Assembly (NCBI RefSeq): GCF_006386545.1 | Contig: NZ_SWAR01000002.1 | Location: forward strand, 62,001 to 126,000 | Source of the DNA: Methylibium rhizosphaerae | Lineage (GTDB): Bacteria > Pseudomonadota > Gammaproteobacteria > Burkholderiales > Burkholderiaceae_C | Length of the DNA stretch: 64,000 nt | Reading direction: 5' to 3' | Position numbers and translations under genes: made by a program | The notes under the pieces: generated by a model | The model's database searches: none | What the model saw: only the letters and a program-made list of their open reading frames with translations | Told to the model about the DNA's origin: nothing | Shown: positions 8,619-17,331 of the stretch, in pieces | How positions within the stretch are numbered: position 1 is the first letter of the stretch | How the letters are laid out: each line of letters starts with the position of its first letter

Positions 8619-9362
8619 TCAGTGCTGCAGGATCTTCGACAGGAAGTCCTTGGCCCGCGGCGAGCGGGCGTCGGGGTTGCCGAAGAATTCTTCCTTCTTG
8701 CAGTCCTCGATGATCTTGCCCTGGTCCATGAAGATCACGCGATGGCTCACCTTCTTGGCGAAACCCATCTCGTGCGTCACGCACATCATGGTCATGCCCT
8801 CGTGGGCCAGCTGCACCATCACGTCGAGCACCTCGCCCACCATTTCGGGGTCGAGCGCCGAGGTGGGCTCATCGAACAGCATCACGATCGGGTCCATGCT
8901 CAGCGCGCGGGCGATGGCCACCCGCTGCTGCTGGCCGCCCGACAGCTGGCCGGGGAACTTGTCCTTGTGGGCCATGAGCCCCACCCGGTCGAGCATCTTC
9001 AGGCCGCGCTTGGTGGCCTCGTCCTGGTTGCGGCCCAGCACCTTCACCTGCGCGAGCGTGAGGTTCTGCGTGACCGACAGGTGCGGGAACAGCTCGAAGT
9101 GCTGGAACACCATGCCCACGCGCGAGCGCAGCTTGGGGAGGTTGGTCTTGGGGTCGGACAGCGAGATGCCGTCGACCACGATGTCGCCCTTCTGGAAGGG
9201 CTCGAGCGCGTTGACGGTCTTGATGAGGGTGGACTTGCCCGAGCCGGAGGGCCCGCACACCACGACCACCTCGCCCTTGTTGACGACGGTGGTGTTGTCG
9301 GTCAGCACCTGGAAGCTGCCGTACCACTTGCTGACGTTCTTGATTTCGATCATTGCGGACAT
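8619..9362 (-). CDS. gltL: Glutamate/aspartate ABC importer, ATP-binding subunit
   Basis: ATPase of a polar amino acid importer, 247 aa. Walker A is GPSGSGKST (37-45), the ABC signature LSGGQQQR (140-147) and Walker [11 protein letters not shown] (about 159-168). [14 protein letters not shown] supplies the Q-loop, and the sequence is close to GltL of E. coli throughout. It is last in the order gltI-gltJ-gltK-gltL, 13 bp after gltK, and is closed by a strong terminator. The ATG at 9362 is used; a second ATG at 9353 is possible. Confidence 0.94.
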   Translation of the reverse strand: MSAMIEIKNVSKWYGSFQVLTDNTTVVNKGEVVVVCGPSGSGKSTLIKTVNALEPFQKGDIVVDGISLSDPKTNLPKLRSRVGMVFQHFELFPHLSVTQNLTLAQVKVLGRNQDEATKRGLKMLDRVGLMAHKDKFPGQLSGGQQQRVAIARALSMDPIVMLFDEPTSALDPEMVGEVLDVMVQLAHEGMTMMCVTHEMGFAKKVSHRVIFMDQGKIIEDCKKEEFFGNPDARSPRAKDFLSKILQH

Positions 9363-9375
9363 GTTGTGGTCCTTC

Positions 9376-10068
9376 TTAGCGAATGATGGCGATCTTCTTC
9401 TGCAGGCGCTTGACCAGCATGGACAGGCTGAAGCAGATGATGAAGTAGACGACCGCTGCGATCAGGTAGCTCTCGACCGGCCGGTTCAGGTTCTTGGCGG
9501 TGAGGTCGAAGCCCTTGAGCAGGTCGTAGGCGCCGATGGCATAGACCAGCGAGGTGTCCTGGAACAGGATGATGGTCTGCGTCAGCAGCACCGGCAGCAT
9601 GTTGCGGAAGGCCTGCGGCAGCACCACCAGCTGCATGGTCTGGCGGTAGCTCATGCCCACCGCGTAGCCTGCGTACACCTGCCCCTTGGGCACCGACTGG
9701 ATGCCGGCCCGCATGATCTCGGAGTAGTAGGCCGCCTCGAACAGCGTGAAGGTGATGACGGCCGACAGCTCAGCCCGATGGTTCGCACCCCAGGTGCCGG
9801 CGATGGCGCTGTAGAAGCCGCCCGGAATCAGCAGAAAGAACCACAGGATCACCATGACCAGAGGCACGCTGCGCATGGTGTTCACATAGGCCGCCGCCGG
9901 CAGCACAAGCCACTGCTTGCCCGACAAGCGCATCAATGCCAGCAGTGTGCCGATCACGATACCGCCGACCATCGCAACGAGCGTCAGCTGAATCGAGAAG
10001 AACAGCCCCTTGAGGATGAAGTTCTGGATGATGTCCCAGTTCAGGAAACCGAAATCGAGGTTCAGCAT
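9376..10068 (-). CDS. gltK: Glutamate/aspartate ABC importer, permease
   Basis: Inner-membrane permease of the His/Glu/Gln class, 230 aa with about five membrane helices. The EAA-type cytoplasmic loop that docks the ATPase is [22 protein letters not shown], followed by [15 protein letters not shown]. The ATG at 10068 overlaps the TGA of gltJ (TGATG), showing tight coupling of the two permease subunits. A long frame continues N-terminally through gltJ but is out of register with it and is a shadow. The gltK assignment comes from gene order and similarity. Confidence 0.92.
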   Translation of the reverse strand: MLNLDFGFLNWDIIQNFILKGLFFSIQLTLVAMVGGIVIGTLLALMRLSGKQWLVLPAAAYVNTMRSVPLVMVILWFFLLIPGGFYSAIAGTWGANHRAELSAVITFTLFEAAYYSEIMRAGIQSVPKGQVYAGYAVGMSYRQTMQLVVLPQAFRNMLPVLLTQTIILFQDTSLVYAIGAYDLLKGFDLTAKNLNRPVESYLIAAVVYFIICFSLSMLVKRLQKKIAIIR

Positions 10069-10811
10069 CACTTGCCCCCCCCGATCATTCCCGGCACTTG
10101 CAGCTTGCGCTCGATGAACACTGCTACACGATTGATCGCAAACGCGGACACGAAGTACATCGCAGTCACGACGAGGTAGACCTCGATGCCGCGCGACGTC
10201 TCCTCCTGCAATTGCATGGCGATCCAAGCCAGTTCCGTGATGCTGACGGCGAAGGCGGCGGCGGAGTTCTTGATGATGTTCATCGACTCCGACGTCAGAG
10301 GCGGAATGACGATGCGAAACGCCATCGGCAAGAGCACGTACCGATAGGTCTGCGGCAGGGTCAGGCCGATCGCCAGGCCTGCATAGCGCTGCCCACGGGG
10401 AAGACTCTGGATTCCGGCTCGAACCTGCTCTGACACACGTGCGGACGTGAAGAAGCCGAGCGCGAACACCACAAGCACGAAGCTCGGCACGCCATGCAAC
10501 GGCGGGAAGATCTCCGGAAATACGTGGTACCAGAGGAATATCTGGACCAACAACGGAATGTTGCGGAACAGCTCTGTCCAGGCGTCTCCAAACAAGACCA
10601 ACCACTTGTTGGGAGTTGTGCGGAGAATGCCCACAAGCGCGCCGAGCACCAGCGCAACAATCAACGCCAGCCCCGAGACGGACAGCGTCCATCCCCAGGC
10701 CGACAACATCCAGTCGAGGTAGGTGATATCACCACCACTGCCGAAGCAGCGTGGCACCTGCTCGCCACTAATGGTGTCCCTGCAGAACACCTGCCAATCC
10801 CAACTGCCCAA
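10068..10811 (-). CDS. gltJ: Glutamate/aspartate ABC importer, permease (TTG start)
   Basis: Partner permease of 247 aa with about five membrane helices. The typical docking loop is EQVRAGIQSLPRGQRYAGLAIG. The N-terminus GSWDWQVFC fits the SWNWQVF-like start of GltJ proteins. No ATG or GTG occurs before it in frame. The TTG at 10811 has GGAGG 5 nt upstream, so a TTG start is the best reading. A stem-loop lies between this gene and gltI, which may lower permease output relative to the binding protein. Confidence 0.9.
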   Translation of the reverse strand: MGSWDWQVFCRDTISGEQVPRCFGSGGDITYLDWMLSAWGWTLSVSGLALIVALVLGALVGILRTTPNKWLVLFGDAWTELFRNIPLLVQIFLWYHVFPEIFPPLHGVPSFVLVVFALGFFTSARVSEQVRAGIQSLPRGQRYAGLAIGLTLPQTYRYVLLPMAFRIVIPPLTSESMNIIKNSAAAFAVSITELAWIAMQLQEETSRGIEVYLVVTAMYFVSAFAINRVAVFIERKLQVPGMIGGGK

Positions 10812-10850
10812 GGCCGCCTCCGTCGTTCGTCGAGTTATCGCCGGGTGGGT

Positions 10851-10882
10851 AGAAAAGGAACGCGGCGGACGGTGCCGCCGCG
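10851..10882 (-). terminator. Hairpin between gltI and gltJ (partial terminator)
   Basis: Read on the minus strand, CGCGGCGG (10882-10875) pairs with CCGCCGCG (10868-10861) around a 6-nt loop and is followed by TTCCTTTTC. A second, less perfect hairpin lies just upstream (AAGCCCTGAGGC with GCCTGGGGCTT, about 10895-10926). Placed after the binding-protein gene, they probably both trim read-through into gltJKL and protect the gltI message from 3' decay. This gives more binding protein than permease. Confidence 0.6.
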
Positions 10883-10945
10883 TCGATGAGCTTAAGCAAG
10901 CCCCAGGCCAAAAGCCTCAGGGCTTACGCGCAAGAAAGGCGAGCC

Positions 10946-11848
10946 TTACTTCTTGGCGTACTCTTCCATCGGCTTGTCGTTGGGGTTCGCCCAGGCCGCC
11001 TTGGTGGCCTCGGACAGCGGCAGGCCCACCTTGGTGTTGGACGGCGGGATCGGCTGCATGAACCACTTGTCGTACAGCTTGGCCAGCGAGCCGTCCTTGA
11101 TCTGGGCCTTGATGCTGTCGTCCACGGCTGCCTTGAAGGCGGGGTCGTCCTTGCGCATCATGCAGGCGATCGGCTCGACCGACAGCACCTCGCCGACGAT
11201 CTTGAAGTCCGCCGGGTTCTTGGACTTCGAGATGTTGCCGGCGAGGATCTGGCCGTCCATCACGAAGGCGTCGGCGCGGCCCGACTCCAGCAGCAGGAAG
11301 CTGTCGGCGTGGTCCTTGCCGAACACTTCCTCGAAGTTCACGCCGCCGGCGCGCTCGTGCTTGCGCAGCGTCTGCACCGAGGTCGTGCCGGTGGTGGTGG
11401 CGACCTTCTTGCCGTTCAGCTGGGCGATCGAGGTGATGCCGGAGTTCGCCTTGGTGGCGATGCGCACTTCCTCGACGTAGGTGGTCACCGCGAAGGCCAC
11501 GTCCTTCTGGCGCGCGGCGTTGTTGGTGGTGGAGCCGCACTCGAGGTCGACGGTGCCGTTCTGCACCAGCGGGATGCGGTTCTGAGACGTGACCGGCTGG
11601 TACTTGACGTCCAGCTTGGGCAGGCCGAGCTTCTTCTGCAGGTCGGCCACGATGCGGTTGGCCATTTCGGTGTGGAAGCCGGCGTACTTGCCGTCACCCA
11701 GCGTGAAGGCCAGAGCGCCCGAGGACTCACGCGTGCCGATGGTGATCGAGCCGGTGTCCTTGATCTTCTTCAGCGTGTCGGTGGCTTGCGCGTATGCCGT
11801 GCTCGAGGCGACGGCGGCGACAGCCAGGGCCAACAGGGTCTTCTTCAT
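10946..11848 (-). CDS. gltI: Glutamate/aspartate periplasmic binding protein
   Basis: Periplasmic receptor of the GltIJKL importer, 300 aa. A Sec signal MKKTLLALAVAAVASSTAYA is cleaved after residue 20. The mature part starts with the family pattern TLKKIKDTGSITIGTRESS and contains VDLECGSTTNNAARQKDVAF, closely shared by GltI proteins. AVTTYVEEVRIA and SGRADAFVMDG complete the bilobed fold. AAGGAG sits 6 nt before the ATG at 11848. It is the first gene of the transporter operon and is followed by hairpins. A paralogous binding protein gene lies 110 bp upstream. Confidence 0.94.
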   Translation of the reverse strand: MKKTLLALAVAAVASSTAYAQATDTLKKIKDTGSITIGTRESSGALAFTLGDGKYAGFHTEMANRIVADLQKKLGLPKLDVKYQPVTSQNRIPLVQNGTVDLECGSTTNNAARQKDVAFAVTTYVEEVRIATKANSGITSIAQLNGKKVATTTGTTSVQTLRKHERAGGVNFEEVFGKDHADSFLLLESGRADAFVMDGQILAGNISKSKNPADFKIVGEVLSVEPIACMMRKDDPAFKAAVDDSIKAQIKDGSLAKLYDKWFMQPIPPSNTKVGLPLSEATKAAWANPNDKPMEEYAKK

Positions 11849-11958
11849 GAGAGCTCCTTCAGTGGATGGATGGGTGAAGAAACAACGGGATTCTAGGGAG
11901 CCGGGGATACGTGGAACCACTTAGTACGACCCCCGGGACAAAAGGAAATCGCAGTCTG

Positions 11959-12858
11959 TCAGTAGGGCACCTGGTCGCTGGGGTACTTCCAGAAGTCCTT
12001 GAGCAGGTAGCTCATCGGCAGGTTCAGCGAAGTGTTCTTGGGCGGGATGGGCTTGGCGAACCAGCGCTCATAGATGGCATAGGCCTCGCGGCTGTTGACG
12101 AGGCGCTTCATCTCGTCGTCGACGATCTTCTTGAATTCGGGGTCGTCCTTCGGGAGCATGATGGCCAGCGGCTCGATGGTGAGGAACTTTCCCACCACCT
12201 TGAGCTTGCCCGGCTCCGGGCGCCCGGCGATGAGTCCGAACAGCAGCACGTCGTCCATCACGAAGCCGTCGGCCTCGCCTTTTTCGACCATCTCGACCGC
12301 GCGCGAATGGTCGGGGGCCTCGAGCACCTCGATGCGCAGCAGCCGCTCGCGGTTGGCCGCCTCCACCGCCTTGAGCGGCGTGGTGCCCTTGGTCGACACG
12401 AGCTTCCTGTTCTCGAACTGCTGCAGGTCCTCGATGCCGCTGTCGGCCCGCACCATGTAGCGCGCCCCGGTGATGTAGTGCGGCACGGTGAACGCCACCT
12501 TCTGGCGGCGCTCGGCGTTGTTGGTCGTCGAGCCGCATTCGAGGTCCGCCTCGTGGGCAACGATGGTCTCGATGCGGTTGGCCGGCGTGACCATCCTGAA
12601 TTCGACGCCGAGCGCCGGCATTTCGAGTTTCTTGCGCACGGCTTCGGCCACCTTCAGGCACAGGTCCACGGCATAGCCCACAGGGCGCTTGTTGGCATCG
12701 AGGTATGAAAACGGCACCGACGATTCGCGGTGGGCAATCACGAGCTTGCTGCCACCGGCCTTGAGCCGGTCGGTCACCGGCCCGGCCTGGGCACCGAGCG
12801 AAGACAAGAGGGCCAGGCAGGCGGTCAGGCGGAACATCCAACGACGGGAAATGTGCAT
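11959..12858 (-). CDS. Second GltI-like amino acid binding protein
   Basis: 299-residue periplasmic solute-binding protein, a paralogue of the adjacent GltI. It has a signal peptide (MHISRRWMFRLTACLALL, cleavage near SLGAQA), then AHRESSVPFSYLDANKRPVGYAVDLC. It shares the diagnostic VAHEADLECGSTTNNAERR with GltI. The ATG at 12858 is chosen because GGAG stands 5 nt upstream; ATG 12873 and TTG 12876 are alternatives. No second permease set is present, so it may share GltJKL and widen the ligand range. The ligand itself cannot be read from sequence. Confidence 0.88.
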   Translation of the reverse strand: MHISRRWMFRLTACLALLSSLGAQAGPVTDRLKAGGSKLVIAHRESSVPFSYLDANKRPVGYAVDLCLKVAEAVRKKLEMPALGVEFRMVTPANRIETIVAHEADLECGSTTNNAERRQKVAFTVPHYITGARYMVRADSGIEDLQQFENRKLVSTKGTTPLKAVEAANRERLLRIEVLEAPDHSRAVEMVEKGEADGFVMDDVLLFGLIAGRPEPGKLKVVGKFLTIEPLAIMLPKDDPEFKKIVDDEMKRLVNSREAYAIYERWFAKPIPPKNTSLNLPMSYLLKDFWKYPSDQVPY

Positions 12859-13040
12859 TTGAACTCCATGCATCAAATAGGGGTGCGGTAGAGCACAACC
12901 CGTGCCGGAGCGCCTGCTGCTGCCGTTGCTGCGGCAGGCACCGGTCGCCGCCGATGTTCACGAAACTGTCACCTCGCTGTTACTGGCGGCGGGACTGTAC
13001 GCACCGGGCCGTCGAGCGGCTAATGCTGTTTGAACGCGGG

Positions 13041-13061
13041 GTCATGCATCGAACGCATGAC
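13041..13061. promoter_or_regulatory. Palindrome GTCATGC-N7-GCATGAC, candidate LysR site
   Basis: Perfect 7-bp inverted arms GTCATGC (13041-13047) and GCATGAC (13055-13061) are separated by ATCGAAC. It contains the T-N11-A pattern bound by LysR-type regulators. It stands 183 bp before the binding-protein ATG at 12858 and 67 bp after the LysR stop. Both genes point the same way, so the LysR protein could activate the downstream glutamate uptake genes from here. The rest of 12859-13127 shows no coding potential that I can support. Confidence 0.5.
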
Positions 13062-13127
13062 ACATCAGGGTTTGTACGGGGTGTGCTAGCGAGCGATTGT
13101 GCGCTGGCCAGCAGGCCGCCGGAGGCC

Positions 13128-14051
13128 TCAAACCCGTGCGTTTTGCAGGAAATCCCAAAGTGCCTGCACGCCGGCCTTGGTGTGCCGGGCGGACTCCGGG
13201 CGTTCGCGGTAGATCCGCACTTCCATGGACACATCGAAGCCTGCGCCGTCGGGCGCGGCCAGCACCAGCTTGCGGCTGCGCAGCTCCTTCTTCACCGAGC
13301 TCGCCGGCAGGAAGGCCAGCCCGTGGCCTTCGAGCGCCATCGCCTTCAGGCCCTCGGCCATGTCGGTCTCGTAGATGGCGTCGAGCTGCAGGGGGCTCGC
13401 GGCCTGCTTGACGATGAGCTCGACCAGGCGCCCGAGGTAGGCGCCGCTCGCATAGGCCAGGAAGGGAATGCGCTCGCTCGGGCGCCCCGGCAGCTTGAAC
13501 AGCGGCACGCCGTCGGCGTTGGCCTTGGCATACGGCGCCAGCGTCTCGTGCCCCAGGCTGCGCATCTCGTAGCGTTCGGGGTCGAGCTGCAGCGGCTGCG
13601 AAGGGTGGTGGTAGGCGATCAGCAGGTCGCAGCTGCCTTCGGTCAGGCGCATCACCGCGTCGTGCACGTTCATCGCGATGAGGCGGGTCTTGACCGGCCC
13701 GAAGTCGCGCTTGAGGCCCAGCAGCCAGTGCGGGAAGAACGCGAACGCCAGCGTGTGCGGCACGGCGAACTCGATCATGTCCTGCCCGGCCACCTGGTGG
13801 CTGCGCATCATGTTGCGGGTGGTCTGCAGGTTGCCGAGGATCTCGAGCGCCTGGGCCAGGAAGGTTTCGCCGGCCGGCGTGAGCCGCGTCGGGTAGGACG
13901 ACCTGTCCACCAGGTCGGCGCCGGCCCAGGCTTCCAGCGCCTGGATGCGTCGCGAGAACGCCGGTTGGGTGACGTGGCGCAGCTGGGCCGAACGCGAGAA
14001 GCTGCGCGTTTCAGCCAGGCTGACGAAGTCTTCGAGCCATTTGGTTTCCAC
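13128..14051 (-). CDS. LysR-family regulator, HypT-like
   Basis: 307-residue LysR regulator. The N-terminal helix-turn-helix is METKWLEDFVSLAETRSFSRSAQLRHVTQPAFSRRIQALE, where ETKWL and VTQPAFSRRI resemble E. coli HypT (YjiE) more than average LysR proteins. The co-inducer domain follows from about residue 90 (IEFAVPHTLAFAFFPHWL). It lies directly upstream, in the same direction, of two GltI-like binding proteins and the Glt transporter, so control of acidic amino acid uptake is the likely role. A hypochlorite or oxidant response, as reported for HypT, is possible but not shown by sequence. Confidence 0.88.
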   Translation of the reverse strand: METKWLEDFVSLAETRSFSRSAQLRHVTQPAFSRRIQALEAWAGADLVDRSSYPTRLTPAGETFLAQALEILGNLQTTRNMMRSHQVAGQDMIEFAVPHTLAFAFFPHWLLGLKRDFGPVKTRLIAMNVHDAVMRLTEGSCDLLIAYHHPSQPLQLDPERYEMRSLGHETLAPYAKANADGVPLFKLPGRPSERIPFLAYASGAYLGRLVELIVKQAASPLQLDAIYETDMAEGLKAMALEGHGLAFLPASSVKKELRSRKLVLAAPDGAGFDVSMEVRIYRERPESARHTKAGVQALWDFLQNARV

Positions 14052-14111
14052 GCGCGGAAGTGTAACAAGGGGCTCCCGGCCGGCACCTTGCCGTCGCCAG
14101 CCCTGCCCGCA

Positions 14112-14672
14112 TCAGGCCTTGCCGGCCTTCCATTCGGCCAGCTCCACGCTCACCGAGTCGTCGCCGTCGCCGCCGATCCAGACCTGAGCGTCCTGCACCG
14201 TCACCTGCAGCCGCATGGTGCGCCGGGCCAGGCCCGCCAGCGCCTTGCTGTGTTCCTCGGCCAGATGCAGCACGCGCAACCGCTCGAGCTTCTCGAGCTC
14301 GCGGCGGTTCTGCTCCCACCAGACCTCGGCCGCACGGCCGAAGGTGATGAGCACCAGCTCGCGCGTACGGTGATGGGCCTTGCGCAGCAGCTTCTCGTCG
14401 GGCTGGCCCACGTCGATCCACAGCTCGATCTCGTCGACCAGGTTGCGGCGGTAGAGGTCCGGCTCGTCGTTGTCGGTCATGCCGTTGCCGAAGGCCAGCG
14501 GATGCTGGTCGTCGCCGGCCGCGAACAGTGCGTAGGCCAGCAGCCGCACCATCAGGCGCTCGTCGTTCTCGGACGGGTGCTGGGCGATGGTGAGGGCATG
14601 GTCGCCGTAGTAGCCGCGGTCCATGTCGGCGATCTGCAGATCGGCCTTGTAGATGGTTGCCTTCAGAGCCAT
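14112..14672 (-). CDS. YaeQ family protein
   Basis: 186-residue cytoplasmic protein of the YaeQ family, which has a PD-(D/E)XK nuclease-like fold in known structures but no settled function. Family signatures are MALKATIYKADLQIADMDRGYY at the start, THPSEND-like AQHPSENDERLMVRLLAYALF, and DEIELWIDVGQPDEKLLRKA. The ATG at 14672 is taken because homologues begin at MALKATIYKA. A 98-bp divergent gap separates it from the small gene at 14771. Confidence 0.92.
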   Translation of the reverse strand: MALKATIYKADLQIADMDRGYYGDHALTIAQHPSENDERLMVRLLAYALFAAGDDQHPLAFGNGMTDNDEPDLYRRNLVDEIELWIDVGQPDEKLLRKAHHRTRELVLITFGRAAEVWWEQNRRELEKLERLRVLHLAEEHSKALAGLARRTMRLQVTVQDAQVWIGGDGDDSVSVELAEWKAGKA

Positions 14673-14770
14673 GAAAGGTGGGGGATCGGTCGGTAGTGGT
14701 TCGCCGCACATTGGACCAGACGATGCGACCGGCTACCATGCGCTGACTGCCTGAAGGAAAGGAGAGCTCT

Positions 14771-14953
14771 TTGGCCACGCCGAACTATTCCTACGAGAAG
14801 CGACAACGCGAGCTCGCCAAGAAGAAGAAAAAAGAAGAAAAGCTCAAGAAACGGGCCGAGCGCACGACGGGCAGCGGCGACGCTGCCGAGGGCGAGGCGG
14901 CATCCCCCGACGCCCCCGAAGGCCAGCCGCCGGCCGATCAGCCTCCCGAATAG
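14771..14953 (+). CDS. Small highly charged conserved protein (TTG start)
   Basis: 60-residue protein starting at TTG 14771, with AAGGAGAG about 6 nt upstream. The N-terminal half is strongly basic (YEKRQRELAKKKKKEEKLKK, a likely single helix), and the C-terminal half is acidic and Pro-rich. I recognise a small family in Comamonadaceae-like genomes that begins MATPNYSYEKRQ; its function is unknown. A nucleic-acid or ribosome-binding helix would fit the charge pattern but is only a guess. The stop codon lies in a hairpin shared with the convergent transporter gene. Confidence 0.75.
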   Translation: MATPNYSYEKRQRELAKKKKKEEKLKKRAERTTGSGDAAEGEAASPDAPEGQPPADQPPE

Positions 14954-14978
14954 CCGCCGCCTGCGCTACAGCGGCGGC
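14953..14978. terminator. Hairpin shared by two convergent genes
   Basis: GCCGCCGC (14953-14960) pairs perfectly with GCGGCGGC (14971-14978) around a 10-nt loop. The stop of the small gene (14951-14953) touches the left arm, and the stop of the Atm1-type exporter (14968-14966) lies in the loop. There is no T-run on either side, so it may act as a transcript end-protecting structure or a factor-dependent stop rather than an intrinsic terminator. Confidence 0.45.
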
Positions 14979-16840
14979 GTCGCCACGGCCGCCGCACTGC
15001 CGGCCGCCACGGCCTCGGCGGCCGGCGCCCCGGCCTCCTGCAGCCGCCACATCTGGGCATAGCGCCCGCTGCGGGCCAGCAGGCTCGCATGGCTGCCGCG
15101 TTCGACGATGCGGCCCGCCTCCATGACCAGGATCTCGTGCGCATCGACCACCGTCGACAGACGGTGCGCGATCACCAGCGCCGTCTTGTTGCGCGCCGCC
15201 GATTGCAGCTCGGCCTGGATGGCGCGTTCATTGGCCGAATCGAGCGCCGAAGTGGCCTCGTCGAACACCAGGATCGGCGGGTTCTTCAGCAGCGTGCGGG
15301 CGATCGCCACCCGCTGCTTCTCGCCGCCCGACAGCTTGAGCCCCCGTTCGCCGACGATGGTGTCGTAGCCCTTGGGCGTGGACGCGATGAAGCCGTGGAT
15401 GTGGGCCGCCCTGGCCGCCGCCTCCACCTGCTCGCGGCCGGCGCCCGGCTGGCCGTAGGCGATGTTGTATTCGATGGTGTCGTTGAACAGCACCGTGTCC
15501 TGCGGAACGATGCCGATGGCCCGGCGCACGCTGCCCTGGGTCACCTCGCGCAGGTCCTGGCCGTCGATCGTGATGCGCCCGCCCTGGACGTCGTAGAAGC
15601 GGAACAGCAGCCGCGCAAGGGTCGACTTGCCGGAGCCGGACGGCCCGACCACCGCAACCTTCCTGCCGGCCGGGATCTCGAAGCTCACGTCATGGAGGAT
15701 GGGGCGGTCGCGCTCGTAGGCGAAGTCGACATGTTCGAAGCGCACCGTGGCGCCTTCGATCCGCAGCTCGGGCGCGCCCGGCTTGTCGGCCACCTCGCGC
15801 TCTCGCTCCAGCAGGCCGAACATCTTGTCGAGGTCGGTCAGCGCCTGCTTGATCTCGCGGTAGATCACGCCCAGGAAGTTGAGCGGGATGTACAGCTGGA
15901 TCATGAAGGCGTTGATCATCACCAGGTCGCCCAGCGTCAGCGTGCCGGCCACGACGCCTTCGGTGGCGCGCCACAGCATCGCGATCAGCGCGGTGGCGAT
16001 GATGAGCTGCTGCCCCGTGTTGAGGACGGACAGCGTGGTCTGCGACTTGAGCGCGGCCTTGCGCAGGCGCTCGAGGCTTTCGTCGTAGCGCCGGGCCTCG
16101 AAGCTCTCGTTGTTGAAGTACTTGACCGTCTCGTAGTTGAGCAGCGAATCGATGGCGCGGGTGTGCGCCTTCGAGTCGAGCTCGTTCATCTGCTTGCGGA
16201 ACTGGGTGCGCCACTCGGTGACCGTGATGGTGAACGCGATGTAGAGCACGAGCGCCGCTGCGGTGATCCAGGCGAACAGCGGATCGAACTGCAGGGCCAG
16301 CAGGGTGAGCACCAGCCCCACCTCGATGAGCGTGGGGAAGATGCTGTAGAGCGAATACGAGATGAGCGTGTGCACCGCGCGCGTGCCGCGTTCGATGTCG
16401 CGCGTCATGCCGCCGGTCTGCCGCTCGAGGTGGAAGCGCAGGCTGAGTGCGTGCAGATGCTGGAAGGTCTCGAGCGAGATGCGCCGCGACGCGCCTTCGG
16501 TGGCCTTGGCGAACACCAGCTCGCGCAGTTCGGTGAACAGCGACGTGGACAGGCGCAAGGCGCCATAGGCCACCAGCAGCCCGACCGGCACCACCAGCAG
16601 CGCCTGCGCCGAACCGGGCGTGATGCTCAGCGAATCGACCAGCTTCTTCAGCAGCACCGGCACGCCCACGTTGGCCAGCTTGGCCGCCACCAGGAAGGCG
16701 AGCGCCACCGCCACCCGCAGGCGGTAGTGCCACAGGTAGGGCAGCAACCGGCGCAGGGTGGCCCAGTCCGAGCGGGGCTTGGGAGGCTGTGAGGAACTAC
16801 CGGCCTCCCCTTCGGGCAGGCTCATGGCGACGCGGCGCAT
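14966..16840 (-). CDS. Atm1/heavy-metal-type ABC exporter (fused membrane and ATPase domains)
   Basis: 624-residue half-transporter that works as a homodimer in the inner membrane. About six helices span residues 40-330, with ELDSKAHTRAIDSLLNYETVKYFNNE in the cytoplasmic loops. NYETVKYFNNE is a hallmark of Atm1/HMT1-like exporters of glutathione-linked metals or persulfides. The ATPase domain follows: [13 protein letters not shown] (Walker A), LKLSGGEKQRVAIAR (signature), ILVFDEATSALD (Walker B). ATG 16840 (MRRVAMS) or 16825 (MSLPEGE) may be the start; neither has a good ribosome site. It is divergent from the thioesterase gene. Confidence 0.88.
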   Translation of the reverse strand: MRRVAMSLPEGEAGSSSQPPKPRSDWATLRRLLPYLWHYRLRVAVALAFLVAAKLANVGVPVLLKKLVDSLSITPGSAQALLVVPVGLLVAYGALRLSTSLFTELRELVFAKATEGASRRISLETFQHLHALSLRFHLERQTGGMTRDIERGTRAVHTLISYSLYSIFPTLIEVGLVLTLLALQFDPLFAWITAAALVLYIAFTITVTEWRTQFRKQMNELDSKAHTRAIDSLLNYETVKYFNNESFEARRYDESLERLRKAALKSQTTLSVLNTGQQLIIATALIAMLWRATEGVVAGTLTLGDLVMINAFMIQLYIPLNFLGVIYREIKQALTDLDKMFGLLEREREVADKPGAPELRIEGATVRFEHVDFAYERDRPILHDVSFEIPAGRKVAVVGPSGSGKSTLARLLFRFYDVQGGRITIDGQDLREVTQGSVRRAIGIVPQDTVLFNDTIEYNIAYGQPGAGREQVEAAARAAHIHGFIASTPKGYDTIVGERGLKLSGGEKQRVAIARTLLKNPPILVFDEATSALDSANERAIQAELQSAARNKTALVIAHRLSTVVDAHEILVMEAGRIVERGSHASLLARSGRYAQMWRLQEAGAPAAEAVAAGSAAAVATPPL

Positions 16841-16880
16841 CGTGGAAGAATCGCGGGGTTGTTTTGGGGAAGTAAAGCGT

Positions 16881-17300
16881 ATGGCCGAGTTTTCAACCAC
16901 CGCCCTGCTGGTGCCGGACAGTTTGCCGCAAGGCATGGAGCTCGTCATGCGAGTGGCGCCGATGCCCGCCGACGCCAACGGCAACGGCGACATCTTCGGC
17001 GGCTGGATCATGGCGCAGGTCGACCTGGCCGGCTCGGTGCAACCGGCGCGCATTGCGCGCGGGCGCATCACCACCGTGGCGGTCAACCAGTTCGTGTTCA
17101 AGCAGGCCGTGTCGGTGGGCGACCTGCTGAGCTTCTATTCGAAGGTCGAGCGCATCGGCAACACCTCGATCACCGTGCATGTGGAGGTGTTTGCCGAGCG
17201 CAACCCGGCCGCGCCGCAGCTGGTGAAGGTGACCGAAGCCAACCTCACCTACGTGGCGATCGACCGCGAAGGCAAGCCCCGCCCGATCCCCAGGGAGTGA
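16881..17300 (+). CDS. Acyl-CoA thioesterase, YciA type
   Basis: 139-residue single hot-dog-fold enzyme that hydrolyses acyl-CoA to acid plus CoA. The active-site region is PADANGNGDIFGGWIMAQVDLAG (about residues 27-49), with the asparagine/aspartate pair of the YciA/BFIT class. VSVGDLLSFYSKVERIGNTSITVHVEV follows. The ATG at 16881 is preferred over an upstream in-frame start that would overlap the divergent exporter gene. It ends just before the riboswitch leader of dadA. Confidence 0.9.
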   Translation: MAEFSTTALLVPDSLPQGMELVMRVAPMPADANGNGDIFGGWIMAQVDLAGSVQPARIARGRITTVAVNQFVFKQAVSVGDLLSFYSKVERIGNTSITVHVEVFAERNPAAPQLVKVTEANLTYVAIDREGKPRPIPRE

Positions 17301-17315
17301 GCGGTCTCGGGCGCG

Positions 17316-17324
17316 TGCTATCCT
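17316..17324 (+). promoter_or_regulatory. Extended -10 promoter of the riboswitch transcript
   Basis: TGCTATCCT (17316-17324) fits an extended -10 (TGn + TATCCT) and lies 8 nt before the first base of the riboswitch P1 stem. No convincing -35 is seen, which is common with extended -10 promoters. The element forms the loop of an inverted repeat CGGGCGCG / CGCGCCCG (17308-17315, 17325-17332) that may also end thioesterase transcripts. Confidence 0.45.
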
Positions 17325-17331
17325 CGCGCCC

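Noticed and set aside
6649-10179. Plus-strand open frame of over 1100 codons opposite pyrC, the catalase-like gene and gltL/gltK
   Set aside because: Translation is His/Arg/Gln/Glu-rich without domain structure, and it lies antisense to several well-supported genes. It is typical of a stop-poor antisense frame in GC-rich DNA.
12859-13127. Short plus- and minus-strand frames in the gap after the LysR gene
   Set aside because: Low-complexity Arg/Pro translations without ribosome sites; only the palindrome at 13041 stands out.
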